Made by a program: the position numbers and the translations under genes. Below are positions 26,520 to 34,907 of a stretch of DNA of 64,000 bases, piece after piece. How positions within the stretch are numbered: the first letter of the stretch is position 1; each line of letters opens with the position of its first letter. The stretch lies in contig CAZYQE010000003.1 in the NCBI GenBank assembly GCA_964650315.1, positions 26,419-90,418 on the forward strand, given 5' to 3'. The notes below the pieces were generated by a model, which did no database searches, was not told the DNA's origin, and saw only the letters and a program-made list of their open reading frames with translations. This DNA comes from CAJMSU01 sp964650315 (GTDB taxonomy: Bacteria > Bacillota_I > Bacilli_A > RF39 > UBA660).

Positions 26520-27252
26520 TATAATCACCATAACCGTCTTTTTCGACTTTCTTAGCTAAAGACATATCCCCAGTAGTTTTAATACTACCATTAGATAATA
26601 TATGTACATAATCTGGTTTAATATATTCTAATATTCTAGGATAATGAGTAATTATTAAGACTGATGATTCTTTATTTTCTTTTAAATAGTTATTTATATT
26701 TTTAGAAACTATTTTTAAACTATCTACATCAAGTCCACTATCTATTTCATCTAATATAATATATTTAGGTTTTAAACATTTTAATTGAAGTATTTCATTC
26801 TTTTTCTTTTCTCCACCACTAAATCCAGAGTTTAAAGATCTATGTAACATATTAGAGTCTAGTGATACTTCATCCATAGATTTTTCTATATCCTTCATAA
26901 AAGTATATAGATTAACTTTTTCTTCACTTTTTTCATTAAGAGCTGTTCTTATAAATTCACTATTAGATACACCTTCTATTACAGTAGGATCTTGCATACA
27001 TAAAAATAGTCCCTTTTTAGCTCTTTCATCTGTATCTAAATCTTTTATAGATTCACTATCTATTAAAATATCTCCAGAAGTAACTTCATAACTATAATGA
27101 CCCATAATTACTTTAGATAAAGTACTTTTACCAGTACCATTAGGTCCCATAATAGCATGTACTTCTCCTGGTTTTATCTTTAATGATAATTTATTTAAAA
27201 TATTAATATCACTATCTTTAACTTTAGCACTCAAATTCTTAACTTCTAGCAT
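26512..27252 (-). CDS. sufC: Fe-S assembly ATPase SufC
   Basis: 246 aa from ATG 27252 (GGAGATGATTAT RBS); longer in-frame starts upstream have no RBS. ABC ATPase with Walker A GPNGTGKST, signature FSGGEKKK and Walker B YIILDEIDSGLD, all SufC-like. It drives conformational change of the SufBCD scaffold by ATP hydrolysis. First gene of the suf operon; the sufD start overlaps its stop. Confidence 0.96.
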   Translation of the reverse strand: MLEVKNLSAKVKDSDINILNKLSLKIKPGEVHAIMGPNGTGKSTLSKVIMGHYSYEVTSGDILIDSESIKDLDTDERAKKGLFLCMQDPTVIEGVSNSEFIRTALNEKSEEKVNLYTFMKDIEKSMDEVSLDSNMLHRSLNSGFSGGEKKKNEILQLKCLKPKYIILDEIDSGLDVDSLKIVSKNINNYLKENKESSVLIITHYPRILEYIKPDYVHILSNGSIKTTGDMSLAKKVEKDGYGDYNE

Positions 27253-27310
27253 ATAATCATCTCCATCAATAAACATATATATTTTATCATAATCATTATT
27301 ATAAAACAAT

Positions 27311-27342
27311 TAAAAAAGTGGATTACTCCACTTCTTTTTATG
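27311..27342 (-). terminator. Intrinsic terminator of the acidic coiled-coil protein gene
   Basis: AAGTGGAGTAATCCACTT hairpin followed by TTTTAATT, just after the stop codon. Confidence 0.85.
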
Positions 27343-29140
27343 CAACTTTTTGTCTAGAACCACGCTCATTACCATTTTCACTTAATACTCCATAAGCTAC
27401 TTGTAATACTTGAGCTAAATCTTCTTCAGCTTTTTGTTGTTTCTTCTTAATATCTGCAATTTGTCTCTTTTGTAAATTTATAATTTCTGATTGTTTATGA
27501 TTTTTATCTTTTAATCCTTCGTTTTCTTCTTTTGCTTGATCATAATCTCTTTCTAGTGTTCTAGCATGATTTAATATTTTTTTAGAGTTAGTTTCTAAAC
27601 TTTCATATTTACTTCCTAATCTCTCATATTTAGTTTCTAGTCTCTCAATATATTTATCTTGAGATTCACATTTTTTAATTAAACCTTTCATAGCAACCAC
27701 TGCAGGTGGTAATATAGATTGATCATTACTTTCTTCATCAGTGTAATCATAACTACTATCCATATCTTCCAAACTATAATTATACTTACTATCTATTTCA
27801 TCATCTGTATCTAAGTCTATATCTAAATCTACATCGTCATGAGAAGGTTCTTCTTCTACATAATTTTCTATATTAAATGTATCTGTATCATCATTCATTT
27901 GTTCTTCAATTTGTTCTTTATCAACATCTACGTTAGCTACATCTAACTCATCACTATCTGTATCTTCCACTTCATCAATAACTTCTTCTTGTGGTGCTTC
28001 AACAGCTTCTACTTCTTCTTCAGCAGGAACTTCTTCTGTAACTTCTGTTGCCTCTTCTGGAACAGTTTCTAAACTTCCTACTTCATCTGTTGCTTCTTCT
28101 GCTTCAGCAGTTTCTTCTACTGGTGTTTCAGCTTGAACTTCTTCTTGTGTTACCTCTTCAGTAGTTTCTACTGGAACTTCTTCACTAGCAACTTCTTCAG
28201 TTTGTTCTGTAGTACCTTCTACAGGAATTTCTGGTTGTAGAGCTTCTTCTTGTGGTGCTTCTACAGCTCCTTCTGCAGGTTGTTCAACAACACCTTCTAC
28301 TGGAACTTCTGGTTGTAAAGCCTCTTCTTGAGTAGCTTCTGTAACTTGTTCTGGAGCAACCTCTACTGGCGCTTCAGCTTGAACTTCTTCTTGTGTTACC
28401 TCTTCAGTAACTTCTGCAGGTGCAGCAACAGTTTCTTCTGCTTGTGCCTCTACAGTTGGTACTTGAGGAACAGCTGCTTGCTCAGTAGTTACTTGTTGAT
28501 CTAAATTAACAACAGTTTTTGTACTATAATCAAACTCATTAATAGGTGAACCTATAGTATTTTTAGAAAGGAAAATACCATTATCATTATGTGCAATATA
28601 ACTATAATATTCTCCATTAATTACATTATTACCTTGGGCATCACAAACAGTAGCTTCAGAACATTGATCCATAAAAGTAAAATCTGTAAAAGTTCCATTC
28701 ATTTTAGAATAAATCTTTTCTTTAACAGAATTATTAGTTGCAGAAAATACATTATTATTTGGATCTTCTCTAAATAAACCAGCTCTTTCTTTAACAGAAT
28801 CATTTACTGCTTCTACAGGCTCAACAGCAAAATACTCTGTACCAATATCTTTAACTGATTTATATTGACAAGGAATAATTTCAGCACCATTCTCATCAAT
28901 TACACCAAAAGTAGTTGGAACAGGGATTTCTCTATCTTGTCCGTTCTCATCTTTGTTAAGAAATGCTCCATTAGAAATAGCATCTTTTAATATTGCATCT
29001 ATTAATTGTTTTGCAACTATATATTTACCATTTGGTAACTCTTTAGTAACGAAATATTGTGTATCACCAACAGTAGTATATTTAACACGATAATCATTAC
29101 GTCCTAAGTATTCAACTTGTCCTTCAATTATTTGTAACAT
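27338..29140 (-). CDS. Large acidic protein: WG-like N-terminus, repeat-rich middle, C-terminal coiled coil
   Basis: 600 aa from ATG 29140 (AGGTGG RBS). Residues 1-210 resemble WG/KWG-repeat beta structure (TTFGVIDENGAEIIPCQYKSV, AGLFREDPN). Residues 215-390 are a low-complexity stretch rich in Glu, Val, Pro, Ala and Thr with imperfect units such as TQEEVQAEAPVE and QEEALQPEVPVEG, each found twice. An Asp-rich region (390-470) follows, then a coiled coil (about 485-580) with many Glu, Lys and Leu. There is no signal peptide, so it is cytosolic; composition suggests a scaffold or cytoskeleton-like role. Not recognised. Confidence 0.7.
   Translation of the reverse strand: MLQIIEGQVEYLGRNDYRVKYTTVGDTQYFVTKELPNGKYIVAKQLIDAILKDAISNGAFLNKDENGQDREIPVPTTFGVIDENGAEIIPCQYKSVKDIGTEYFAVEPVEAVNDSVKERAGLFREDPNNNVFSATNNSVKEKIYSKMNGTFTDFTFMDQCSEATVCDAQGNNVINGEYYSYIAHNDNGIFLSKNTIGSPINEFDYSTKTVVNLDQQVTTEQAAVPQVPTVEAQAEETVAAPAEVTEEVTQEEVQAEAPVEVAPEQVTEATQEEALQPEVPVEGVVEQPAEGAVEAPQEEALQPEIPVEGTTEQTEEVASEEVPVETTEEVTQEEVQAETPVEETAEAEEATDEVGSLETVPEEATEVTEEVPAEEEVEAVEAPQEEVIDEVEDTDSDELDVANVDVDKEQIEEQMNDDTDTFNIENYVEEEPSHDDVDLDIDLDTDDEIDSKYNYSLEDMDSSYDYTDEESNDQSILPPAVVAMKGLIKKCESQDKYIERLETKYERLGSKYESLETNSKKILNHARTLERDYDQAKEENEGLKDKNHKQSEIINLQKRQIADIKKKQQKAEEDLAQVLQVAYGVLSENGNERGSRQKVA
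28127..28409. repeat. Direct repeats inside the acidic protein gene
   Basis: An identical 37-bp copy is present at 28127-28163 and 28373-28409 (begins ttcagcttgaacttc). A second, less exact pair starts ttctggttgtagagc near 28229 and ttctggttgtaaagc near 28308. They encode the EVTQEEVQAE and EEALQPE units and suggest growth by internal duplication. Confidence 0.85.
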
Positions 29141-29236
29141 TTGTAACACCACCTATTATTAATAATCATATCATATATTTTTAATCAAAACAACAGTATT
29201 TTTATAATTTATTAATAATTTTTTACCCTCATTTCA

Positions 29237-29265
29237 TTGCAATCTCTAAACCTTTAAGTTAAAAT
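29237..29265 (+). promoter_or_regulatory. Putative sigma-A promoter of the 251-aa/HIT unit
   Basis: TTGCAA (29237-29242), 17-bp spacer, TAAAAT (29260-29265). Start would be near 29272, just ahead of the AGGTGATT RBS. Confidence 0.6.
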
Positions 29266-29281
29266 ACAAATAGGTGATTAT

Positions 29282-30037
29282 ATGAAACAAGAAAAAAGAC
29301 TAACTATATATATGAGTTTATTATTTTTAATAGTAATTGCTGCATTCGCAATAGTAATATTAAATGAAGAAAAATCTACCATATTATTACCTAGAGTAGA
29401 TAAAAAATTAAATACTTATTTAAAAAATAATTATAAAGAATTAAAAAATAAAGTTAAAACTAACAAAACTATCTATAAAAAAGATACTTATATATTAAAA
29501 GTATTCTCCAAAAAAAATAAAAATTTATATTTTTTAATAAAATATAAAAACAAAAAGATTACTTCTACTTATAAAACAGATTATTTAGAAGGAAAAACTC
29601 TATTAACTAAAATAACAAAAGACTTAAATAAAGATATTTCTAACAAACTAGATTACAAAGTAAATATAAAAATTAATACTAAACTAAATAATTTTTCTAA
29701 AAAAGTAAGAAACAAAATAATATCTGAAGATAATTTAATAAGTTTTAAAATATTTGATATTTATAAAGAAGTAGAAATAGATAAACTAAATACTGATAAT
29801 CTTTATAAAGAAATTAAAAGCATAAAAAAAGATTGTGATAGTAATAAGATTACTCCAAAGTCATATAATTTTATTTTTACTAATAGAAACGATATTACTG
29901 AATCTATAGAAATAAATACTATTAGTGAAAAATTAATAGAAAAAAATGATCTAAAACTAGTAATAAGTGATATACTAAATAAGAAAGAAAGTAATATTTT
30001 AAAAAAATATAATGTTACTTATAAATATTTAAATTAA
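29282..30037 (+). CDS. Hypothetical membrane-anchored protein
   Basis: 251 aa, not recognised. One transmembrane helix (about 10-27) followed by a lysine- and asparagine-rich extracytoplasmic region with repeated KYKNKK/KINTK stretches. No lipobox. The gene has its own AGGTGATT RBS and promoter and ends 11 bp before the HIT gene, which it likely shares a transcript with. There is no hint of enzymatic motifs. Confidence 0.7.
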   Translation: MKQEKRLTIYMSLLFLIVIAAFAIVILNEEKSTILLPRVDKKLNTYLKNNYKELKNKVKTNKTIYKKDTYILKVFSKKNKNLYFLIKYKNKKITSTYKTDYLEGKTLLTKITKDLNKDISNKLDYKVNIKINTKLNNFSKKVRNKIISEDNLISFKIFDIYKEVEIDKLNTDNLYKEIKSIKKDCDSNKITPKSYNFIFTNRNDITESIEINTISEKLIEKNDLKLVISDILNKKESNILKKYNVTYKYLN

Positions 30038-30048
30038 GGAGAATTGTT

Positions 30049-30441
30049 ATGAAAGATTGTATATTTTGTAAGATTATTAATGATGAATTACCATCAAAAA
30101 CTATTTATGAAGATGATTTAATAAAAGTAATTATGAATATTGATCCAGCTACTAATGGTCATTTATTAGTATTACCTAAAAATCATTTTGAAAATATTTT
30201 AGATACACCAGAGGAAATAGTTACTCATAGTTTTAAAATAATAAGAGATACCCTATATCCTCTATTAAAAGAAAAATTAAATTGTGAAGGATTAACTATT
30301 GCAGAAAATAACTTTTTAGGACAAGAAATAAAACATTTTCATATACATTTAGTACCAAGATATGATAATGACTTAGTTAAATTTAATTATAATAAAGATC
30401 AAGTTGATGATTTAGATGAAGTATTTTCTAAATTATCATAA
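30049..30441 (+). CDS. HIT-family nucleotide-binding hydrolase
   Basis: 130 aa. The histidine triad HFHIHLV (H96, H98, H100) and the N-terminal CIFCKIINDELPSK zinc/nucleotide segment are typical of the Hint branch. These enzymes hydrolyse nucleoside phosphoramidates or acyl-adenylates. The B. subtilis counterpart is Hit, which lies near prsA; here too a PrsA-like gene follows 360 bp downstream. RBS AAGGAGAATTGTT. Confidence 0.94.
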   Translation: MKDCIFCKIINDELPSKTIYEDDLIKVIMNIDPATNGHLLVLPKNHFENILDTPEEIVTHSFKIIRDTLYPLLKEKLNCEGLTIAENNFLGQEIKHFHIHLVPRYDNDLVKFNYNKDQVDDLDEVFSKLS

Positions 30442-30446
30442 AAAAC

Positions 30447-30472
30447 AAAGCACATATAGTGCTTTTTTTATT
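30447..30472. terminator. Bidirectional intrinsic terminator
   Basis: AAAGCAC ATATA GTGCTTT hairpin with A-run on one side and T-run on the other, between the HIT gene (+) and the convergent YjcZ-like gene (-). Confidence 0.85.
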
Positions 30473-30575
30473 AATAACTAAAGCCACCAGTTAATAGAAT
30501 TGCTAATAGAATATATAAAACAATTACTATTAATGATCCGCTTCCGCCTCTTCTATTATTTTCCGGACAAGCCAT
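30471..30575 (-). CDS. YjcZ-like small hydrophobic sporulation peptide
   Basis: 34 aa. A short Arg/Gly/Ser-rich start (MACPENNRRGGSGS) precedes one hydrophobic helix of the form LIVIVLYILLAILL, ending GGFSY. This layout matches the YjcZ family of tiny membrane proteins known from spore formers. RBS AAGGAGGTG is very strong. It lies 12 bp after a second such gene and is probably on the same transcript. Too short for domain-level proof. Confidence 0.75.
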   Translation of the reverse strand: MACPENNRRGGSGSLIVIVLYILLAILLTGGFSY

Positions 30576-30587
30576 TAAAACACCTCC

Positions 30588-30668
30588 TTAAATATAAGCA
30601 CCTAAAATTATAACTAAAAGAATAAATAAAACTAAAATAATAGATGAAGATGATATACGATTAGTCAT
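30588..30668 (-). CDS. YjcZ-like small hydrophobic sporulation peptide
   Basis: 26 aa. The hydrophobic part SIILVLFILLVIILGAYI closely resembles the ALIVVLFILLIIVG core of YjcZ-family sporulation peptides. Strong AAAGGAGGAA RBS. A sigma-K-like promoter lies about 30 bp upstream of the start, supporting mother-cell expression. A type I toxin is an alternative for such a small membrane peptide, but there is no antisense RNA signature that I can see. Confidence 0.72.
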   Translation of the reverse strand: MTNRISSSSIILVLFILLVIILGAYI

Positions 30669-30699
30669 TTATATTCCTCCTTTTTTATTGCTTTCATGA

Positions 30700-30727
30700 T
30701 ATTCTATGGTAAATACTAAATTTATGT
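30700..30727 (-). promoter_or_regulatory. Candidate sigma-K promoter of the YjcZ-like genes
   Basis: AC (30726-30727), 17-bp spacer, CATAGAATA (30700-30708) on the minus strand, matching the sigma-K form AC-N16/17-CATANNNTA. In AT-rich DNA such matches arise by chance, so confidence is moderate. Confidence 0.5.
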
Positions 30728-30800
30728 GATTATATATATCATATTTATTGCGTGAATTTTATTTTTTTGTTATCATAATTATTAGTGGAGGAAGATAAAA

Positions 30801-31802
30801 ATGAGAAAAAATTTAATTATAAGTATTGTTGCTATAATGATGATATCTTTAGTAGTAACAGGATGTGGTAAAACTGCTAAGTTGAAAAATGGTAGTGAGT
30901 CTGCTGTTTCTGTTAAGAAAACTGAAATAAGTACTGATGAATATTATAATTCAATTAAAAAAGAAAATGTTTCTAAATTAGTAGATATGATTGATCATAA
31001 AATACTAGATAAGAAATACAAAACTGATAGTGAAGAAGATAAAGAAGTGGAAGCTCAAATAAAACAAATTAAATCTAATTATTCTAATGATGAAGAAGCT
31101 TACTTAGATGCTATTAAACAATATTTTGGAGTGGCTTCAGAAAAAGAATTAGATGAAATGTTAAGACTAGAATATAAAAGAAATAAAGCTATAAAAGATC
31201 ATGTTAAAAACAAATTAACTGAATCAGAAATAAAAAAATACTATAATGATAAAATATCTGGTGATATCAAAGCTAGTCATATTTTAATAAAAGTTGATGT
31301 TGATGCTAATGCTCCTGAACAAACTAAAAAGACTGCTGAAGAAAAAGCTTTAAAAGAAGCACAAAAAGTTATAGATTTATTAAAGAAAGGAAAGAGTTTT
31401 AAATCTCTTGCTAAAAAGTATTCTGATGATGAATCTAATAAGAATGACGGTGGTAATTTAGGATACTTTAGTCCTGATGAAATGGATGAAAATTTTGCTA
31501 AAGCAGTTAAAGAATTAGATAATGGCAAATATTCTTTAGAACCTGTTAAAACACAATATGGATATCATATAATTTTAAAAGTTGATGAAAAGAAAAAAGC
31601 CTCTTTAAAATCTGTTATGAATAAGATTAAAGAAACTTTAACACAACAAAAGATAGCTTCTGATCCAGCACTTCATTATAATGCTTTAATGGAAATTAGA
31701 GAAGAAAATAATGTTAAATGGAATGATAATGAATTAAAAGAAGCTTATAATGATTTAATGAATCATTTAATAAAATCAGCTAACAAACAAACTACAAATT
31801 AA
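30801..31802 (+). CDS. prsA: PrsA-like lipoprotein foldase (parvulin PPIase)
   Basis: 333 aa. Lipoprotein signal with lipobox VVTGC (lipidated Cys about residue 22). The parvulin domain spans about 150-265: IKASHILIKVD at its start, GGNLGYFSPDEM in the middle and YGYHIILKVDEKK at the end. It helps exported proteins fold outside the membrane, including penicillin-binding proteins in relatives. A TTGCGT-N17-TATCAT promoter-like pair lies shortly upstream of the GTGGAGGAAG RBS. Helical N- and C-terminal flanks as in PrsA. Confidence 0.93.
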   Translation: MRKNLIISIVAIMMISLVVTGCGKTAKLKNGSESAVSVKKTEISTDEYYNSIKKENVSKLVDMIDHKILDKKYKTDSEEDKEVEAQIKQIKSNYSNDEEAYLDAIKQYFGVASEKELDEMLRLEYKRNKAIKDHVKNKLTESEIKKYYNDKISGDIKASHILIKVDVDANAPEQTKKTAEEKALKEAQKVIDLLKKGKSFKSLAKKYSDDESNKNDGGNLGYFSPDEMDENFAKAVKELDNGKYSLEPVKTQYGYHIILKVDEKKKASLKSVMNKIKETLTQQKIASDPALHYNALMEIREENNVKWNDNELKEAYNDLMNHLIKSANKQTTN

Positions 31803-31829
31803 AAACAGTTATAAAACTGTTTTTTTATT
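31802..31829 (+). terminator. Intrinsic terminator of prsA
   Basis: AAAACAGTT / AACTGTTTT stem followed by TTTTATTT, right after the stop codon. Confidence 0.87.
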
Positions 31830-31835
31830 TATAAA

Positions 31836-32582
31836 TTAATCTTTATATAATAAACCTTTTTGAAATAATTTCTCTTTTATTTTATATTCTAATTCTTTAT
31901 CACTATATTTCTTACTCAGTCTTTTATATAATTTATCATATTCTTTTTTACAAATATCTTTGTCTACTTTAAAATCATAATTAGATATTACTTTATTAAT
32001 AACAGAAATATCATATCCTAAATTAACTAAATCAGTAGTTATTTTATTCTTTAAAACAACCCCACCTCTACTTTTATTAGATTTAATCAATTTATTTATA
32101 ACTTTATCTATCTTATTAATTTGTTCTTCTTCATCAAACACATCAATTTCTTCATCTATTATATCTTTAGAAACACCTTTTTTTAATAATTCACTAGATA
32201 TTTTTTTAGGTCCTCTATTAGTAGTAATCATCTGATTACTAATATAACTTTTAGTAAATAACCTATCATCTAAATATTTTTCTTTTTTTAATCTTTCAAT
32301 AGATATATCTACTAAATCTATAGGATATTCTCTTTTTATTAGATTATCTCTTAGCTCTTTAACGGATCTAAATCTATTTTTTAAAGACTTTAACGCAACA
32401 TAATAAACATCACATTCAAAATTAAAATCTGTTATTTCTTTTAATTTATTAGATTCTATTTCTCCTTTAAGTAATAATTTATATTTAAGAATAGTATCTT
32501 CATATAATAATAAGTCTGTATCATTATCTAAAAATATCTTATACTTACCATTTCTTTGTTTCTTATACTTTAATATTTTCAA
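31836..32582 (-). CDS. recX: RecA regulator RecX
   Basis: About 248 aa with a TTG start at 32582 (AGGTGATTATA RBS); an in-frame GTG at 32591 overlaps the RBS. The repeated three-helix RecX units are visible: ALKSLKNRFRSVKELRDNLIKR, LKKEKYLDDRLFTKSYI and RGPKKISSELLKKGVSKDII. It modulates RecA filaments. In this genome it lies 12 kb from recA. Convergent with prsA. Confidence 0.92.
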   Translation of the reverse strand: MKILKYKKQRNGKYKIFLDNDTDLLLYEDTILKYKLLLKGEIESNKLKEITDFNFECDVYYVALKSLKNRFRSVKELRDNLIKREYPIDLVDISIERLKKEKYLDDRLFTKSYISNQMITTNRGPKKISSELLKKGVSKDIIDEEIDVFDEEEQINKIDKVINKLIKSNKSRGGVVLKNKITTDLVNLGYDISVINKVISNYDFKVDKDICKKEYDKLYKRLSKKYSDKELEYKIKEKLFQKGLLYKD

Positions 32583-32606
32583 TATAATCACCTAATAATA
32601 TTATAG

Positions 32607-32638
32607 CATAAAAAAAGAGTTTATCCTCTTTTTTCAAC
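32607..32638 (-). terminator. Intrinsic terminator of rpoZ
   Basis: AAAAAGAG GATAAA CTCTTTTT hairpin with T-run; the TAA stop lies in the loop. Confidence 0.87.
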
Positions 32639-32824
32639 CTTGATTAATCCTTCAGTAACTTCTTCAAGTGCCCTTCCAATATTTTTAGTACATTTGTATT
32701 CTGTCTCAGACATTTGTAAGTGTCCTGTTTTTGCAATCTCTTTACTTCTTCTAGCCGCAATATGAACTAATTCATATTTAGAATCAACAATATTTAGTAA
32801 TTTATCTATAGATGGATAAATCAT
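32621..32824 (-). CDS. rpoZ: RNA polymerase omega subunit
   Basis: 67 aa. The core YELVHIAARRSKEIA is the omega signature; it aids folding and assembly of the beta' subunit. In Bacillus rpoZ follows gmk; here it stands alone with its own promoter and terminator. Confidence 0.94.
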   Translation of the reverse strand: MIYPSIDKLLNIVDSKYELVHIAARRSKEIAKTGHLQMSETEYKCTKNIGRALEEVTEGLIKVEKRG

Positions 32825-32845
32825 TGTATCACACTCCCTATCTTA

Positions 32846-32874
32846 ATAATAAACAAGAAGTGTAAAATAATCAA
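32846..32874 (-). promoter_or_regulatory. Putative sigma-A promoter of rpoZ
   Basis: TTGATT (32869-32874), 17-bp spacer, TATTAT (32846-32851) on the minus strand, about 20 bp ahead of the rpoZ start. Confidence 0.65.
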
Positions 32875-32923
32875 TAGATATGACAAAATTAGACATTTTA
32901 TTTACATATAGAATTTACGTAAA

Positions 32924-32957
32924 TAAAAAGTAAAGATTATTCATCTTCACTTTCAAC
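32924..32957 (-). terminator. Intrinsic terminator of the transglutaminase-like gene
   Basis: AGTGAAGAT GAATA ATCTTTACT hairpin (one G-T wobble) then TTTTATTT; the stop codon lies in the loop. Confidence 0.8.
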
Positions 32958-33974
32958 TGTATCAGTTTCTTCTTCTACATCTAGTTCAACACTAGGAGTT
33001 GGTGTTGGTTTTACTGTTGGTTTTGGACTTGGACTTGGAGCGGGTTTCTTCTTAGGTTTATTCATATTACTATAAGAATAAGTAGTTGCATTACAACTAG
33101 GTAAATATCTAGATAAAGAATTTCTAGTATGCGAAGAATTAAACTCCCTATCAGTTTTATTAAAGTATGCATAACTACTACCTGATGTATCATCCCAAGT
33201 AACATCTACATTATAATAACCATCAAGTCTTATAATATTCCAAGCATGATCTTCACCTTGTGATCTACCAGTAACATAATAAGTTGGTATACCCAATCTA
33301 CTCATAATATATTGAAATGCTTTAGCATATCCAGCACATACAGTTCTACCACTAACAATAGCGCTATAAGCAGTTTGGTTATATGAAGAATTCTTATCAT
33401 ATACAATATTTTTTCTCAAGTAATCATGTACATATAACTCTTTTTCATAATTACTAGATAACCTACTTGCATTATAAACTATATTATTAACCCTAGAATC
33501 AAATACATTTTTATTACGTTTATAATTCTTAGATAACCCATTATAAGATAAAATAATTTGTCTACATACACTATCAGAAGTATATTTATATGAATAAGTA
33601 TTATCTACCCAAAACAATTCTGGATTATCATTCATTACTGCTTCTATAACTGCATTAACATTTTTATAATTCATCTTAACTCTAGGTACAAAATATTTCT
33701 TCCTACTAACCATATTCGCATATGTTTGTCTATATAACTTTTTACCATCATTACTCAACATACCATAATAAGGATTATAAGTACTACTAAAATTATAATT
33801 ATCACCAGTTAACTTAGAACCTTTTAGATTACTGTAATCTGTTATTAAGAAACCTTTAGATCTTAAAGCTTCTAAACCAGCTTTTAAATTATATTTTTTA
33901 AATACAAAATAACCACCAAACAATAAACATATTATTATAATTAATACTATTAATCTTTTAATAAATTTTTTCAT
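32937..33974 (-). CDS. Membrane-anchored transglutaminase-like protein
   Basis: 345 aa from ATG 33974 (GGAGATGAATTAT spacing); an ATG at 33989 lies within the RBS. One membrane helix near the start. A transglutaminase-like Cys protease domain occupies the second half: Cys in SGRTVCAGYAKAFQYI, His in GEDHAWNII, Asp in YYNVDVTWDDT. The C-terminus is a proline-rich, Pro-Thr/Pro-Ser tail ending in acidic residues. The domain should sit outside the membrane and act on surface or wall protein; the substrate is unknown. Confidence 0.85.
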   Translation of the reverse strand: MKKFIKRLIVLIIIICLLFGGYFVFKKYNLKAGLEALRSKGFLITDYSNLKGSKLTGDNYNFSSTYNPYYGMLSNDGKKLYRQTYANMVSRKKYFVPRVKMNYKNVNAVIEAVMNDNPELFWVDNTYSYKYTSDSVCRQIILSYNGLSKNYKRNKNVFDSRVNNIVYNASRLSSNYEKELYVHDYLRKNIVYDKNSSYNQTAYSAIVSGRTVCAGYAKAFQYIMSRLGIPTYYVTGRSQGEDHAWNIIRLDGYYNVDVTWDDTSGSSYAYFNKTDREFNSSHTRNSLSRYLPSCNATTYSYSNMNKPKKKPAPSPSPKPTVKPTPTPSVELDVEEETDTVESEDE

Positions 33975-33991
33975 ATAATTCATCTCCATAA

Positions 33992-34825
33992 TTATATTAA
34001 TAAATCAACTATTAAACCTATAAATACTCCTACAAAATATATAATAGAAAGTATAACTAAATTTTCTTTTAATTTTTTATTTGTTTTAAACAATAGTAAT
34101 ATACCTAAACCACTACCTGTAAGTAATCCTGATAATAATGTACCTATACTAATTAAATTAGATAAATATAACTCTGTAATAATAACACTACTAGCACAAT
34201 TAGGTATTAAACCTATTATGCTTGCAATAAAATAAGTAAATATATTCTTTTGTAATAATAAATTAGATAAGTTCTTTTCTCCTATATAAAAGATAACTAT
34301 ATTAATTAACAAATTGGCTATCAAAATAAATAAACCTATCTTAATAGTATGTTTAATACTAGATCTTATGATACCTTTATGCTTACAATCACAATGATCA
34401 TGTTCACACATATGAGCTATTTCCATAGACTCTTTTTTTCTATAGAATAAATCTATTATAAAACCAATAACTATACCAACTATTATTTTAAAACCAATTA
34501 TTTGTAATAAAAGAATTATATTAGCATGTTCACTTATCATTATAGGTAACATTTCATCACTTGTAGATAAAAATACAGCTATTAAAGTACCCATAGTTAT
34601 AACTCTACTAGAAAACAAATTAGCAGCCATAGAACTAAATCCACATTGAGGTAGGGCTCCTAAAACACCACCTACTGCAGGACCATACTTTTCATTCTCA
34701 GCTAATACTTTTTGATTCTTTTTACTAAGTTTATGTTCTATAAATTCTAAAAATACAAAAGTAATAAATAAATATGGTAAAAGTTTTAATGTATCTATTA
34801 CTCCATCTATTATACATTCTGTCAT
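33992..34825 (-). CDS. Putative heavy-metal/arsenic permease (ArsP_2-type, ~8-10 helices)
   Basis: 277 aa from ATG 34825 (GAGGAGTAATACT RBS). Two internally similar halves each carry a Pro-x-Cys element: GALPQCGFSSMAANLFSS and GLIPNCASSVIITELYLS, the hallmark of putative metal exporters of the ArsP_2 group. Between them is a cytosolic loop rich in Cys and His (HMCEHDHCDCKHK, about residues 138-150) that could bind metal. It is followed by the transglutaminase-like gene 17 bp downstream. The substrate ion cannot be told from sequence. Confidence 0.8.
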   Translation of the reverse strand: MTECIIDGVIDTLKLLPYLFITFVFLEFIEHKLSKKNQKVLAENEKYGPAVGGVLGALPQCGFSSMAANLFSSRVITMGTLIAVFLSTSDEMLPIMISEHANIILLLQIIGFKIIVGIVIGFIIDLFYRKKESMEIAHMCEHDHCDCKHKGIIRSSIKHTIKIGLFILIANLLINIVIFYIGEKNLSNLLLQKNIFTYFIASIIGLIPNCASSVIITELYLSNLISIGTLLSGLLTGSGLGILLLFKTNKKLKENLVILSIIYFVGVFIGLIVDLLI

Positions 34826-34877
34826 AGTATTACTCCTCTTCCACATAAGTATACACTAATTATAAATATTTTCAACC

Positions 34878-34907
34878 ATAAAAAAAGAACTATGTTCTTT
34901 TTATCTA
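34878..34907 (-). terminator. Intrinsic terminator of the cotD-like gene
   Basis: AAAAAGAAC ATA GTTCTTTTT hairpin and T-run immediately after the stop codon. Confidence 0.85.

Noticed and set aside
30588..30668. Type I toxin peptide
   Set aside because: The helix fits YjcZ-type sporulation peptides better, two copies are in tandem, and no antisense promoter or RNA is seen.
32905..32922. TTTACGTAAA palindrome upstream of rpoZ as an operator
   Set aside because: Short, AT-rich and upstream of the -35 with no second copy at another promoter in the window; could be chance.
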